From an uncultured Pseudohongiella sp. (GTDB lineage Bacteria > Pseudomonadota > Gammaproteobacteria > Pseudomonadales > Pseudohongiellaceae): a stretch of DNA of 64,000 nt. The position numbers were made by a program, and so were the translations under genes. Below are positions 29,669-39,908 of the stretch, piece after piece (within the stretch, counting starts at the first letter, position 1; each line of letters begins with the position of its first letter). The notes under the pieces are model-generated. The model was not told the DNA's origin and made no database searches. It was given only the letters and a program-made list of their open reading frames with translations. The DNA lies in the NCBI GenBank assembly GCA_902531515.1, contig CACAEJ010000001.1, positions 1-64,000 of the forward strand. Reading direction: 5' to 3'.

Positions 29669-29962
29669 TCAAGGTTCGTTACTTTGAAGGTCTTCTTGTT
29701 GTGAGATTATTTGAGCATCATCCAAGTTACTATCTTCTATTTCCTCAATTTCAACGCTAGGTTTCTCAGTAAGAATATCAGCATTGACGAATCCATCAGC
29801 AATCTCTCGGAGTGCGATCACTGTTGGTTTATCATTATCTGCCTCAACCAATGGGTCTTTCCCTCCTGTTTGAATTTGGCGAGCTCGTTTGCTTGAAACC
29901 ATCACTAACTCGAATCTGTTGTCTACATTATCTAGACAGTCTTCTACTGTAATTCTTGCCAT
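29669..29962 (-). CDS. rpoZ: RNA polymerase subunit omega
   Basis: 97 residues from the ATG at 29962; the frame stays open to 30049, but the family starts [20 protein letters not shown]. Assists assembly of beta' into RNA polymerase and forms part of the ppGpp site, which fits its place just before spoT (36 bp). The C-terminal tail after residue 70 is acidic and variable, a little longer than in E. coli. Confidence 0.95.
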   Translation of the reverse strand: MARITVEDCLDNVDNRFELVMVSSKRARQIQTGGKDPLVEADNDKPTVIALREIADGFVNADILTEKPSVEIEEIEDSNLDDAQIISQQEDLQSNEP

Positions 29963-30141
29963 ACTAAAGCCTAATATAGTTCTAAAACTATGGTTTGATT
30001 CTGAATGAAAAACCGGGAGCTTGATTTTATTGGTGTCTGGTTGCTCCAACTAACCTGGGCCATTTCCCAGAGAGGCCGAGATTCTACCGATTTTTCACTT
30101 AAAATCCAACTACTTACCAAAATTAATTCTTAAGTGAACTA

Positions 30142-30759
30142 TCAATCTGAGGTCAAATCTAACAGAAGGTTTGCAAGATTCGCTTTCTGCGCTTCGATTT
30201 CAAGTCGTTGAGATTGTATTATCGATATAACATCATTTACGGTCTCGTCAAATTTATCATTCACTACTACATAATCTGCGTCGGTGACGTGGGAAATAAC
30301 CTCGCGGGCTTGATTCATACGGACTTCGATTATCTCGCTATCATCTTGTTGTCGTTTATATAAGCGCTCGGTTAATGCTTTTAGCGATGGAGGTAAAATA
30401 AATATTGAACAAGCTTTGGGAAACAGATTTTTTACCTGTTCGGCTCCTTGCCAGTCTATTTCAAGAATAACATCGTTGCCGCGTTCAAATTCTTCACTGA
30501 CCGAAGATTTGGAAGTTCCGTATTTGTGACCGTAAACGTCAGCAGTCTCTAGAAAATCTTCTCTAGAATGCATATCCAAAAATTCGACTTCGTCTATAAA
30601 GTGATAATTTTCGCCATCTATTTCTCCTGGTCTAATCGGACGAGTTGTAAATGAAACCGATACAGCAAGATTGGCAATTTGTTTTAGTAACTCGTTAACC
30701 AAAGTGGTTTTCCCTGCCCCAGATGGGGCAGTTACTATGAAGAGGATTCCTTTTTTCAT
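30142..30759 (-). CDS. gmk: Guanylate kinase
   Basis: 205 residues. Phosphorylates GMP to GDP. P-loop APSGAGKTTLVNELL at about residues 10-24, GMP-binding region SVSFTTRPIRPGEIDGENYHF, and the conserved VILEIDWQGAEQVKNLFP. Starts immediately after the yicC stop on the same strand, so the pair is coupled; rpoZ follows 179 bp downstream. Confidence 0.96.
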   Translation of the reverse strand: MKKGILFIVTAPSGAGKTTLVNELLKQIANLAVSVSFTTRPIRPGEIDGENYHFIDEVEFLDMHSREDFLETADVYGHKYGTSKSSVSEEFERGNDVILEIDWQGAEQVKNLFPKACSIFILPPSLKALTERLYKRQQDDSEIIEVRMNQAREVISHVTDADYVVVNDKFDETVNDVISIIQSQRLEIEAQKANLANLLLDLTSD

Positions 30760-31626
30760 TTATTCTATATTTTGAATTTGCTCACGCATCTGTTCAATCA
30801 AGACTTTGAGCTCAACTGCGCCTTGCGTTGTTTCTACGACAATGGACTTAGAGGACAGAGTATTCGCTTCTCGGTTCAACTCTTGCATAAGAAAATCAAG
30901 TCTCCTACCTATCTGACCATCTGAATCTATTACTCTTTTTACCTCTTGTAAATGAGAATCTAATCGATCTAGTTCCTCGTCGACATCTGCTTTTTGAGCC
31001 AGTATTGCTATTTCTTGTTCTAACCTTGTCAATTCAAACTCAGCTTTAAGCTCTTCTAACCTGAGAAGTAAATTTTCTTTCTGTTTTGTAATTATTGCAG
31101 GCATTTTTGATCTTATAGAATCGACAATACTCTGGATCGATTCAATACGCTTTAATAACAAATATCTAAGAGATTCACCCTCTCTCTTGCGGGTTACTAT
31201 CAGGTCATTTAACGCTTTTCCGAAAAGCGTTAAAGCTTCCTGTTTAAATACCTCCTCCTCAAGCGACTGATCACTAATTACTCCGGGCCACTTTAAAATA
31301 TCTAAGCTACTTATTACGGAGTCACCGCCGGTTTGCTTGTTAATTTCGGAGTTTGCTCTAGTTAATCGAGAAATCAACTCTAGGTTTAGTTGCCAGTCTT
31401 TCTCTTTACTTTCTAGCGCTTGAAATTTGAGCTGGCACTCTACTTTGCCCCGATGAAGTTTTTCTCTTAATTGTTTTCGAACGGAGTTTTCTAGGTTGCG
31501 AAAGTTTTCCGGCAAGCGGATGCTCGGTTCCAAATAGCGATGATTAACAGAACGAATCTCCCAGGTTAGAGAGCCCCACTCACTTTCAACTTGCTTTCTG
31601 GAGAAGGCTGTCATGCTATGAACCAT
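30760..31626 (-). CDS. yicC: YicC family endoribonuclease
   Basis: 288 residues. Starts MVHSMTAFSRK (the family has a short lead into SMTA), with the conserved WEIRSVNHRYLEPSIRLPE and, near the end, GRRLDFLMQELNREANTLSSK. E. coli YicC is an endoribonuclease that acts with PNPase. The central part is strongly helical. It is divergent from rph across a 144-bp gap, the usual gammaproteobacterial arrangement. Confidence 0.94.
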   Translation of the reverse strand: MVHSMTAFSRKQVESEWGSLTWEIRSVNHRYLEPSIRLPENFRNLENSVRKQLREKLHRGKVECQLKFQALESKEKDWQLNLELISRLTRANSEINKQTGGDSVISSLDILKWPGVISDQSLEEEVFKQEALTLFGKALNDLIVTRKREGESLRYLLLKRIESIQSIVDSIRSKMPAIITKQKENLLLRLEELKAEFELTRLEQEIAILAQKADVDEELDRLDSHLQEVKRVIDSDGQIGRRLDFLMQELNREANTLSSKSIVVETTQGAVELKVLIEQMREQIQNIE

Positions 31627-31770
31627 GTCTATGTCCCTTTACGTTACGAGTTAATATCTTAACTCAATATGGGTTTATATTGTTAAAAACCTAAACTTGA
31701 GGTTAGCTCGTAACTTCTTGGGAATTAGAGGATAATTCAATCTGTGTTTATACGGGAGCTCTAAATTAGC

Positions 31771-32505
31771 ATGGGTGAGATAAAGAGGTCAGGAGGTCGC
31801 AATAGTGACGAGCTGAGAGAAGTTTCAATTACCAGGGGATATACCAAATACGCTGAGGGTTCGGTTCTTGTTGAGTTTGGTGATACCAAGGTTTTATGCA
31901 ATGCTTCCGTCGAAGACTCTGTCCCCAGATTCCTTAAGGGGAAAGGGCAAGGCTGGGTTACGGCTGAGTATGGCATGATACCGCGATCAACTGGCAGTAG
32001 AATGGATCGAGAAGCGACAAGAACGCAAAGAGCAGCCAGAAGCGTAGAGATACAAAGACTAATAGGAAGATCCTTGCGGGCAGTTGTAGATCTTGAAAAA
32101 TTGGGTGAACGTACAATCAAGGTTGACTGTGATGTATTGCAAGCAGATGGAGGCACACGAACTGCATCAATTACAGGGGCAACCGTCGCTCTTGTTGATG
32201 CTATCTCTCATGTTTTAGAAGCGAATATGCTAACCGAATCGCCTTTTAAGCAGTTAGTAGCCTCCGCCTCAGTAGGGCTTTTTAATGGAGAAGTAATTCT
32301 TGATCTTGATTACGTGGAAGATTCAGGGGCAGAGACCGATATGAACGTTGTCATGACAGAGTTTGGTCAATACATTGAAATACAGGGCACTGGTGAGAAT
32401 GGTGATTTCAGCCGAAGTCAACTATTAGACATGATGAAGCTTGCCGATTTTGGAATTAGCGAGCTGATAAAAAAGCAGAAAAACGCATTAGCTTTCAGCA
32501 TGTGA
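31771..32505 (+). CDS. rph: Ribonuclease PH
   Basis: 244 residues, full length. Phosphorolytic 3'-5' exoribonuclease trimming tRNA 3' ends. Segments [51 protein letters not shown] and [18 protein letters not shown] are diagnostic. It is intact, not frameshifted as in some E. coli K-12 strains. It is followed by pyrE after 13 nt. Confidence 0.97.
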   Translation: MGEIKRSGGRNSDELREVSITRGYTKYAEGSVLVEFGDTKVLCNASVEDSVPRFLKGKGQGWVTAEYGMIPRSTGSRMDREATRTQRAARSVEIQRLIGRSLRAVVDLEKLGERTIKVDCDVLQADGGTRTASITGATVALVDAISHVLEANMLTESPFKQLVASASVGLFNGEVILDLDYVEDSGAETDMNVVMTEFGQYIEIQGTGENGDFSRSQLLDMMKLADFGISELIKKQKNALAFSM

Positions 32506-32518
32506 ACACGAGGATAGT

Positions 32519-33166
32519 ATGCAAAACTACCAGCTTCAGTTTCTAGAGTTTGTTATTGAACACCAGATACTTAAATTTGGCGAGTTCGAGCTAAAGTCGG
32601 GTAGGATTAGTCCATATTTTTTTAATGCCGGCCTTTTTAATTCTGGCAAGAAATTAAATTTCCTTGCGAAATCATATGCTGAGGCAATTGTAGAATCAAA
32701 CCTAACTTTTGATGTCCTTTTTGGCCCGGCTTACAAAGGCATTCCTTTAGTATCGACTACCGCAATAGTTCTCGCTAAAGACTATCATATAGATAAACCC
32801 TTTGCTTTTAATCGCAAAGAAGTTAAACAGCATGGTGAAAAGGGTTTAATTGTTGGTGCTAATCTTCAAGGAAGGATTCTGATCTTGGATGATGTCATTA
32901 CGGCTGGCACAGCAATAAGAGAGGTTGTTGAAATTATAGGAAGCGCTGGCGCAAGCGTATCAGGCATTGCAGTCGCTTTAGATCGACAAGAGAGGGGTTT
33001 GGGTGAATTATCTGCAATTCAAGAAATTGAGCAGACGTTAAACATCTCAGTAATAAGTATTATTAATCTTGAAAGCATAATCTTGTACCTCAGCTCATCA
33101 AAAGACAATGAGTTATTGAAATACTTAGACGGAGTCGTAAAATACAGAAAGCTCTTTGGGGTTTAA
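32519..33166 (+). CDS. pyrE: Orotate phosphoribosyltransferase
   Basis: 215 residues. Makes OMP from orotate and PRPP in pyrimidine synthesis. FGEFELKSGRISPYFFNAGLF, the GPAYKGIPLV segment, FNRKEVKQHGEKG and the PRPP loop ILILDDVITAGTAIRE are all present. It forms a unit with rph and is convergent with slmA. Confidence 0.97.
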   Translation: MQNYQLQFLEFVIEHQILKFGEFELKSGRISPYFFNAGLFNSGKKLNFLAKSYAEAIVESNLTFDVLFGPAYKGIPLVSTTAIVLAKDYHIDKPFAFNRKEVKQHGEKGLIVGANLQGRILILDDVITAGTAIREVVEIIGSAGASVSGIAVALDRQERGLGELSAIQEIEQTLNISVISIINLESIILYLSSSKDNELLKYLDGVVKYRKLFGV

Positions 33167-33178
33167 TGCTAATCTAAT

Positions 33179-33793
33179 TTATTTTAATTGAAACGGCATT
33201 AACAGATTTTTACTTAAAAAATCCCATTGAATATCCCAATTTTCAAGAGGCGAATTTTTAAATTCGCTTCTTACAAACTGTAAAAGCCGACCTTCTGTCG
33301 ACGCGAGTAAAAGGTTTGCAATCGCAGCCGGCGAAGCAGAAGGTCTTAGGTTTTCTCTTATTTGAGCCTCACGCAGCACTTGTTTTAGCTGAGATTCTAT
33401 GCGGTCGTAGAATCGTGAAATGCGTGTTCTTAAACCTTCAGTTTCGCCCACTAATGCGTCCCCAGTAAGCAGTCGCGTCATGCCTGGATTCTTTTCGCAA
33501 AATGTGAGTATCAAGGTGAGAATTTTATAGCATCTGACATCTGTAGATTGCTCTTCTTTCAATACCCTTGATATTCGCGAGAATAAAGTTTCCTCAATAA
33601 ATTTAATTAGATCATCAAACATTTTCGTTTTACTCGGAAAGTGTCTATATAAAGCAGCTTCTGAGACACCTACTTGGTCTGCCAAAGATGCCGTAGTAAT
33701 TCTTGAGCCTGGAGATGTTTCGAGCATACGAGCCAGTGATCGAAGTATCAGTTCTTTACGAGATGTTTTATTTTTATTGGGCATCAAAAACAT
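33179..33793 (-). CDS. slmA: Nucleoid occlusion factor SlmA
   Basis: 204 residues, TetR family. Binds specific chromosomal sites and blocks FtsZ assembly over the nucleoid. The N-terminal helix-turn-helix is ITTASLADQVGVSEAALYRH, and the C-terminal SlmA part is seen in PGMTRLLTGDALVGETEGLR. The position between pyrE and argB is the conserved one for slmA. AGG lies just before the ATG at 33793; the ATG at 33784 is an alternative start. Confidence 0.92.
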   Translation of the reverse strand: MFLMPNKNKTSRKELILRSLARMLETSPGSRITTASLADQVGVSEAALYRHFPSKTKMFDDLIKFIEETLFSRISRVLKEEQSTDVRCYKILTLILTFCEKNPGMTRLLTGDALVGETEGLRTRISRFYDRIESQLKQVLREAQIRENLRPSASPAAIANLLLASTEGRLLQFVRSEFKNSPLENWDIQWDFLSKNLLMPFQLK

Positions 33794-33849
33794 TTAACCT
33801 GGTTCTAATAACGCGTATGTTTACTTTAGTTTCGGGTTTCAACTTAGCT

Positions 33850-34776
<927 letters not shown>

Positions 34777-34813
34777 TTAAATAAGATATTTTTAAAAAAG
34801 CATTCTTTCACAA

Positions 34814-36013
34814 TTATTCCATTAGGCCTTCTTTGAGAGTGCAAGAAATTAATTCTATCATTTGTCGGGCTACCACAGATTTGTTTGCTGGGCCAAGTTG
34901 TCGTTCTGAGCTGTGATCAATCGCCGTGACGGTGATGTTATCATTATTGAAAGTCTCGACCGCGTTGTTTGCGAATAGTAAATCAAGATTTTTCTCTTCA
35001 AGTTTTTGTCTGCCGTTCTCCACTATTGAGTTAGTTTCAGCCGCAAATCCAACGGCAAAAGGTTTTATTGCTAATTCTGTAACCTTAGAAATTATGTCCG
35101 GATTCTTTATTAGTTTTAGATCTAGATTCTCTTTGCTCTTTTTTATTTTTTCGTCCGTAAATTTCGCTGGTCTGTAATCGGCAACTGCAGCTACGCCAAT
35201 GAAAATATCTATATTCGTTGGTAAGCTCATCACTCTTTCCAACATTTCCTCTGCGCTTTCAACATTGATGCGCTCCACACGAGCAGGTGTCTCAAGACTG
35301 ACTGGCCCACTTATAAGGGTAACTTTCGCGCCTTCAGCTGCTGCTTCAGCCGCTAGAGCGTACGCCATCTTCCCAGAGCTGTGATTAGAAATGTAGCGCA
35401 CGGGATCAATCGCTTCCCTTGTCGGGCCGCCGGTGATCACAATGCTCTTTCCTGCCAGTAAACCAAGCTCGAATAGCTCTGAGCTTCTTTTAACTAGTTC
35501 CTCTGGCTCCAACATCCGGCCAAGTCCAATCTCCCCACATGCTTGCTCTCCTTCTCCTGGTCCAAATATTTTGATACCACGCAGAGCAAGTTCACTGAGG
35601 TTTTTTTGAGTCGCAGTACTTGACCACATGACTTGGTTCATTGCCGGAGCGATGGCAATTGGAGCCTGAGTTGCTAAGACTAATGTGGATACTATGTCAT
35701 TGGCTTCACCTTGGGTGATTTTGGCCATAAAATCTGCCGTTGTGGGGGCAATAAGAATTACGTCTGCCCATCGAGCTAGCTCGATATGCCCCATAGCTGC
35801 CTCAGCTTCAACATCAACTAAATTAGTGAATACGTGGTTACCAGAAAGAGCTTGGAGAGTGAGTGGGGTAATGAACTCTTGCGCGGCGTCAGTCATAGCG
35901 ACCCTTACCTCGGATCCAGCTTGAATAAAGAGCCGTACCAGCTCCGCACACTTGTACGCTGATATTCCTCCGGTAATTCCAAGCAATATGCGCTTGTTAG
36001 TAAGGCTTAACAT
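34814..36013 (-). CDS. coaBC: Phosphopantothenoylcysteine synthetase/decarboxylase
   Basis: 399 residues from the ATG at 36013 (a GTG 9 nt upstream also keeps the frame). The N-terminal CoaC flavin decarboxylase has ITGGISAYKCAELVR, the conserved His in MGHIELARW, PAMN, and the active Cys in EQACGEIGLGRM. The C-terminal CoaB synthetase begins near residue 190 with VITGGPTREAIDPVRYISNH and ends with the usual FANNAVETF region. It makes 4'-phosphopantetheine for CoA; coaD, the next step, is also in this window but far away. Confidence 0.95.
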   Translation of the reverse strand: MLSLTNKRILLGITGGISAYKCAELVRLFIQAGSEVRVAMTDAAQEFITPLTLQALSGNHVFTNLVDVEAEAAMGHIELARWADVILIAPTTADFMAKITQGEANDIVSTLVLATQAPIAIAPAMNQVMWSSTATQKNLSELALRGIKIFGPGEGEQACGEIGLGRMLEPEELVKRSSELFELGLLAGKSIVITGGPTREAIDPVRYISNHSSGKMAYALAAEAAAEGAKVTLISGPVSLETPARVERINVESAEEMLERVMSLPTNIDIFIGVAAVADYRPAKFTDEKIKKSKENLDLKLIKNPDIISKVTELAIKPFAVGFAAETNSIVENGRQKLEEKNLDLLFANNAVETFNNDNITVTAIDHSSERQLGPANKSVVARQMIELISCTLKEGLME

Positions 36014-36409
36014 GAGGAGCACCGAGATTGTTGATCTTAAACGTTTACGCTAGACTAGCAGCTCGTGTTTTCTGGCGCAATTTTAAGGTTCTTTTCCGTT
36101 CATTTACTTTTTTAAATATGATGGTAATTATCAAAAATTAGGCTATTCGGTGCACTCTTTTTGAGGAATAGTATACGGCCATTTTAAATTAAAGAATTGA
36201 ACAGGCGAAGCATTAGAATGAAAGTAAGTACTTACTATATAAATGTTTAGATGTTTTTAATGAATACAGTTTTAAGTAATTTGATATTGATTGGGGCTTT
36301 TGGTATAAAACGCGCCTAATTTTATTCAGATGGATTAAATTTGCCTTAACAAGACAACTTGCGTGGCGCGAATTTGACAAAAGTCTGAAATATTTAAAGG
36401 GTTTTGAAA
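36014..36409. other. Intergenic region upstream of rpmB; radC absent
   Basis: A 396-bp AT-rich gap between the divergent coaBC and rpmB. It contains the rpmB promoter listed separately and a second possible -10-like element (TAGTAT near 36168). In many gammaproteobacteria radC sits here; I see no trace of it. A long open frame on the minus strand across rpmB is an antisense shadow. Confidence 0.6.
36281..36309 (+). promoter_or_regulatory. Near-consensus sigma70 promoter for rpmB-rpmG
   Basis: TTGATA at 36281-36286 and TATAAA at 36304-36309 are separated by exactly 17 bases. It lies about 100 bp before the rpmB start, which leaves a leader of roughly 95 nt. It is the best promoter match in the window, as expected for ribosomal protein genes. 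Confidence 0.75.
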
Positions 36410-36646
36410 ATGTCCAGAGTTTGCATGGTGACCGGTAAAAAGCCGATGTCGGGGAATAACGTTTCACACGCACATAACAAAACTCGGCGCAGATTTTCTC
36501 CAAACATACAGAGTCATAGGTTTTGGGTGCAATCTGAAAATAGATTTGTGAAGTTGCGGGTTTCAACAAAGGGAATGCGGATAATTGATAAGGTCGGTAT
36601 CGATCAAGTTTTGGCAGATATCCGTAAAAAAGGCACAACAGTTTAA
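36410..36646 (+). CDS. rpmB: 50S ribosomal protein L28
   Basis: 78 residues from the ATG at 36410, with AAAGGG upstream (36396-36401). Starts [20 protein letters not shown] and has the family's basic core RRRFSPNIQ and [15 protein letters not shown]. It is a zinc-free form typical of gammaproteobacteria. It is followed after 23 nt by rpmG. Confidence 0.97.
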   Translation: MSRVCMVTGKKPMSGNNVSHAHNKTRRRFSPNIQSHRFWVQSENRFVKLRVSTKGMRIIDKVGIDQVLADIRKKGTTV

Positions 36647-36669
36647 GTGTAAGAAATGAGGTTACGTCT

Positions 36670-36825
36670 ATGAGGGATAAAATTAAGTTGGTCTCAAGCG
36701 CTGGCACCGGGCACTATTACACAACTGATAAGAACAAAAGAACAATGCCTGACAAGATAGAGGTTAAGAAATATGATCCAGTTGTTCGCAAGCATGTTAT
36801 ATACAAGGAGGCTAAAATAAAGTAA
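36670..36825 (+). CDS. rpmG: 50S ribosomal protein L33
   Basis: 51 residues, normal length. It reads [20 protein letters not shown] and continues through [17 protein letters not shown], the standard L33 pattern without the CXXC zinc pairs. It lies directly after rpmB in the conserved rpmBG pair; the spacer contains GAGG. Its stop at 36823-36825 is followed by a GC-rich stretch that I cannot resolve into a clear terminator. Confidence 0.96.
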   Translation: MRDKIKLVSSAGTGHYYTTDKNKRTMPDKIEVKKYDPVVRKHVIYKEAKIK

Positions 36826-36882
36826 CCAGGCCTAAAGTTTGGTCGGACCGGTCGGCCCAGACGATAACTACTCGCTTTTTTG

Positions 36883-37851
36883 TTACTTTCCGCGACTTAA
36901 ACCTTTAGACAATCTTTCTGTAGCAATCTTGAGCGCGGAATCTTCTTCAATTTCCCTTTTTAACTTTCCAACTGTAGTTGATACGGTGCCGTAACGTTTC
37001 AATTTGAAAAGCTTGGCTATATGTTGGAGTGTCACTCCCGAGAGTTCTTGGCATAGGTACATGGCAACCCAACGCGGTATGTTTTTTGAACCTGGCCCGC
37101 GAGCGGCCTTATAAATGCTTGCTTCGGTGACTCTAAACCTCTTAGCAACCGCAGAAATAATTCGTTTACATGAAGGACGCCACTTAGCGTTTGCTCCTCT
37201 AGAAATACCGCGAACAGCAGTTGCAGATCGCTTTTTCCGAGATGATTTTCGAAACTTCTCGTCTCCCATTATCGAAGAGAGATTCTTCTTTCCATAAAAT
37301 CTAGCCATCTCATCATCAACGCCGTCTGCTAAATATCTTTTATAAGCTAACGCTCGCTTAGATACCTGCACTTTTAACTGCCTTTGAGTCTCCGTCCGAT
37401 TAAACCATGAGGGTGGATTAGCCTTGCGTGTGAAAAACCTGTAGCTACTGTATGGATAGTGGGCTAGCTCAGAAGATCTGACCTTAGAATGTATGTATCT
37501 TGAAAGTGGAAGTAAATAACCTTCTGCTTGTATCAACACCGCTTTATATCGACCTCTGAAAAGAGAACCTTCGCTTCGCTTCATCTTTTGGTAATGTTGC
37601 GTGTATAAACCATCTACCTGCCTCATGAATCTCGACAAATTACCTTCAGGTGTTTTTATTATTAGGTGGTACTGATTTCTAAGTAAACAATAAGCGTGTA
37701 CTTCTACATTTAGTCGGGAACAAGCATCGGCCAAGCTTTCAAGGAATTGGTCGTAATACCTATCTGAAGGAAAAACACGCTGGTTATCTAAACCATAGTT
37801 AGAAACGTGGTACACAGCATCGGGATATTCAATTCGAAGAGGTCTGGCCAT
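36883..37851 (-). CDS. REP-associated tyrosine transposase with altered HUH motif and DnaA-like tail
   Basis: 322 residues. The N-terminal Y1-transposase domain starts MARPLRIEYPDAVYHV and keeps LSRFMRQVDGLYTQHY and GSLFRGRYKAVLI. In active relatives the metal-binding pair reads His-hydrophobic-His in a NHYH context; here it is NQYH at residues 59-62, with a CAG codon for the first His. Tyr83 is the candidate nucleophile. The C-terminal part (about 225-310) resembles a DnaA domain IV helix-turn-helix (VTEASIYKAARG, LQHIAKLFKL, STTVGKLKREI), as in many members of this family. It sits between rpmG and cmoB and could be single-copy and non-mobile. Confidence 0.85.
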   Translation of the reverse strand: MARPLRIEYPDAVYHVSNYGLDNQRVFPSDRYYDQFLESLADACSRLNVEVHAYCLLRNQYHLIIKTPEGNLSRFMRQVDGLYTQHYQKMKRSEGSLFRGRYKAVLIQAEGYLLPLSRYIHSKVRSSELAHYPYSSYRFFTRKANPPSWFNRTETQRQLKVQVSKRALAYKRYLADGVDDEMARFYGKKNLSSIMGDEKFRKSSRKKRSATAVRGISRGANAKWRPSCKRIISAVAKRFRVTEASIYKAARGPGSKNIPRWVAMYLCQELSGVTLQHIAKLFKLKRYGTVSTTVGKLKREIEEDSALKIATERLSKGLSRGK

Positions 37852-37882
37852 CTTTAAGTTCTCTATTTAGTAGTGCTTGATA

Positions 37883-38040
37883 GAATTAGAGCTGACCCTA
37901 TATCTAGCTTAATTATCGGGCCGCGTCAACTTAATTCAACCAAACCATCCGGTTTTGAATAAGAAAACACTCCTCAAACGTGTGTCACTGCAGACGCAAT
38001 ACCCCATTTTTCAATATAAATAGCCTTGACCCCTTTGCTT
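37883..38040. repeat. Two short related motifs upstream of the transposase gene
   Basis: Around 37883-37903 the plus strand has AATTAGAGCTGACCCTATAT and around 38015-38040 TAGCCTTGACCCCTTTGC: an AT-rich lead, TAG, a variable pair, then TGACCC(C). From memory, similar GGGGTCA-containing stretches flank this class of transposase in other genomes. A third CTTGACCCC lies on the minus strand near 50617-50625. The matches are short and may be chance. Confidence 0.3.
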
Positions 38041-38047
38041 CAATAGA

Positions 38048-39022
38048 CTATCCATTCAAAGAAGCTACTATGATTATTCTTCTAGGCGACGGGTATCCTT
38101 CAATGGTCAAGGCATTATTTGAACGATCTAGTCCTTCACCAAGTGAATCAAATGGCATCCATTTGGTCTTTCTTTGCTCTAATGTTGTTGTTGTCGACGT
38201 ATCCAGCACATTAATGTTGTTAAACCCGCATCTTGCCAACCACTGCTCGAGAGTGCCCCGGGAGGGAATAAACCAGACATTATTCATGCGGGCATAATTC
38301 TTTCTTGGCATCAGACAGAACCCCGTAGGGCCATCTACGAAAAGTGTTTCGAGAATTAGCTGCCCTGTTGGTGCTAGACATTTTTTGAGTTGCAGTATGT
38401 GGTCTATTGGAGAACGTCTATGGTAGATTACACCCATCGAGAATACTGTATCGAAGCAATAGCTGCTTGTCGTAACATCTTCTAGTCGATATGGTAAAAC
38501 GTAATTGTCTGTTTGTGGTAGAAATAATTTGATCGCCCAAAATTGTGAAAGATACGGAAGGTGCGGCTCTAATCCTATAACAAGGTTTGCACCCGCCTCT
38601 AGCATTCGGAATCCGAAATAACCATTACCGCTTCCGACATCAAGAATACGTTTTCCGGCGAGAGGCCGGATCTGTTTTATTAACCGGGCCCATTTCATAT
38701 GGCACTTCCACTCAGAATCTATATGTATACCGAATAAGCTGAAAGGCCCCTTTCTCCATGGTTTTAGCTTTTCAAGCTGATCATATAGAATTTTGTACAA
38801 ACTCTTATCTAAGTCGTTTTTGTTCCCGATTTCAATTAAATCCCCAAAAGTATTATTTGCTGTATAGTTTCTTGATATTTTTGAAAGTTCCTCTCGAGGA
38901 GTCAAAAATCGCCCTTGACCGACTCCCACGAACTTAGCCTGATTGGTAAAAGGCTCCAGTGCACTCAATTTACTCTCTGATATTTTGTCTTGTAGGCGCT
39001 TAAGGTCGTTATTCACTTTCAT
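38048..39022 (-). CDS. cmoB: tRNA U34 carboxymethyltransferase
   Basis: 324 residues from the ATG at 39022, which overlaps the cmoA stop (ATGA) and gives the E. coli CmoB length. Transfers a carboxymethyl group from carboxy-SAM to 5-hydroxyuridine 34, giving cmo5U. SAM-site ILDVGSGNGYFGFRMLEAGA, then GVIYHRRSPIDHILQLKK and LETLFVDG and IPSRGTLEQWLARCGF are diagnostic. It is downstream of and coupled to cmoA. Confidence 0.95.
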   Translation of the reverse strand: MKVNNDLKRLQDKISESKLSALEPFTNQAKFVGVGQGRFLTPREELSKISRNYTANNTFGDLIEIGNKNDLDKSLYKILYDQLEKLKPWRKGPFSLFGIHIDSEWKCHMKWARLIKQIRPLAGKRILDVGSGNGYFGFRMLEAGANLVIGLEPHLPYLSQFWAIKLFLPQTDNYVLPYRLEDVTTSSYCFDTVFSMGVIYHRRSPIDHILQLKKCLAPTGQLILETLFVDGPTGFCLMPRKNYARMNNVWFIPSRGTLEQWLARCGFNNINVLDTSTTTTLEQRKTKWMPFDSLGEGLDRSNNALTIEGYPSPRRIIIVASLNG

Positions 39023-39825
39023 TTTACAGCAAGCATGGATGCAAAGTTTAGACACTGAAACCAGACGCTGAAAGTCTGAAATCCGATAGATTTTAATCGA
39101 CTCTGATGTGTATCCAAGGATTCGGGAATCAATATGTTCTCTAAAGCAAGTCTTTTCTGGCTTATCTCTAATTTGCTGTAACCTTTCGACTCTTTGAATT
39201 TATGGTACATATCGATAATCAGATTATTTAAAATCTCGTCCTTAAATGCTATTTTTTCCGACATAACCAAAACCCCTCCAGGCACCAGACCATCGCGTAT
39301 ACGTGCGATTAGTTCGTGCCGAAGGGGAATAGGTAGAAACTGAAGCGTGAAATTTAAAACTACTATGGACGCGTTTTCTATCTTAGTTTTACTAATATCT
39401 TCACATTGAATCTCGATTTCTTTTGCCGAGGAACCAAGTTGAATTTTTCTTTGCTTAAGCCTCTCTATCATGGCTCTTGAATTATCGACTGCTACCAAAG
39501 AAAAATCCTTGCCTTCTAGTCGCTTACTTATCTCAAATGTCACGCCTCCGAGACTGCAACCTAAATCGTAAATTTTAGTTCCGGGTTTGTGATATAACTC
39601 GCCAAAACCACCTATCATATCTACAATCGTCTTATATCCAGGAATTGAGCGCAATATCATGTCGTCAAATACACCAGCGACTTTCTCATCAAATACAAAA
39701 TCTCTCGGAGGAATCCTTTTAGCGAAAAGATTGTCTTTAGATATTTTTCTGTAAGTCAAAGAGAGAACCTGTTTGTAATTTTTATGGAGTAACAACGGGA
39801 ATCGATATAAGCTGATAGATAACAT
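39019..39825 (-). CDS. cmoA: Carboxy-S-adenosyl-L-methionine synthase
   Basis: Makes carboxy-SAM from SAM and prephenate for CmoB. The conserved core FDEKVAGVFDDMILRSIPGY, IYDLGCSLGGVTFEIS, VVLNFTLQFLP, GYSKLEISQKR and the ending FQCLNFASMLA identify it. The frame from the ATG at 39825 gives 268 residues, about 20 more than usual, without a ribosome site. A TTG at 39759 preceded by AGG would give 246, very close to E. coli CmoA, and may be the true start. Confidence 0.94.
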   Translation of the reverse strand: MLSISLYRFPLLLHKNYKQVLSLTYRKISKDNLFAKRIPPRDFVFDEKVAGVFDDMILRSIPGYKTIVDMIGGFGELYHKPGTKIYDLGCSLGGVTFEISKRLEGKDFSLVAVDNSRAMIERLKQRKIQLGSSAKEIEIQCEDISKTKIENASIVVLNFTLQFLPIPLRHELIARIRDGLVPGGVLVMSEKIAFKDEILNNLIIDMYHKFKESKGYSKLEISQKRLALENILIPESLDTHQSRLKSIGFQTFSVWFQCLNFASMLAVK

Positions 39826-39908
39826 CCATAAGTGATACTTTTGAACTAGAATTAAGTTTTTTCATAGCGTATTTTCTATAGTAAATTACTTCTATTATCT
39901 GACAATAT

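Noticed and set aside
31761-32156. 131-codon minus-strand frame opposite rph
   Set aside because: Shadow of the strongly conserved rph; the product is Ser/Thr/Pro-rich and lacks any known pattern.
36213-36707. 164-codon open frame on the minus strand over the rpmB leader and rpmB
   Set aside because: It is fully antisense to rpmB and its promoter, has no ribosome site and no recognisable motif; AT-rich sequence leaves long open frames by chance.
36826-36882. GC-rich stretch after rpmG as a possible terminator
   Set aside because: It contains the palindrome GACCGGTC but no stem with a workable loop next to the T run, so a terminator cannot be supported.
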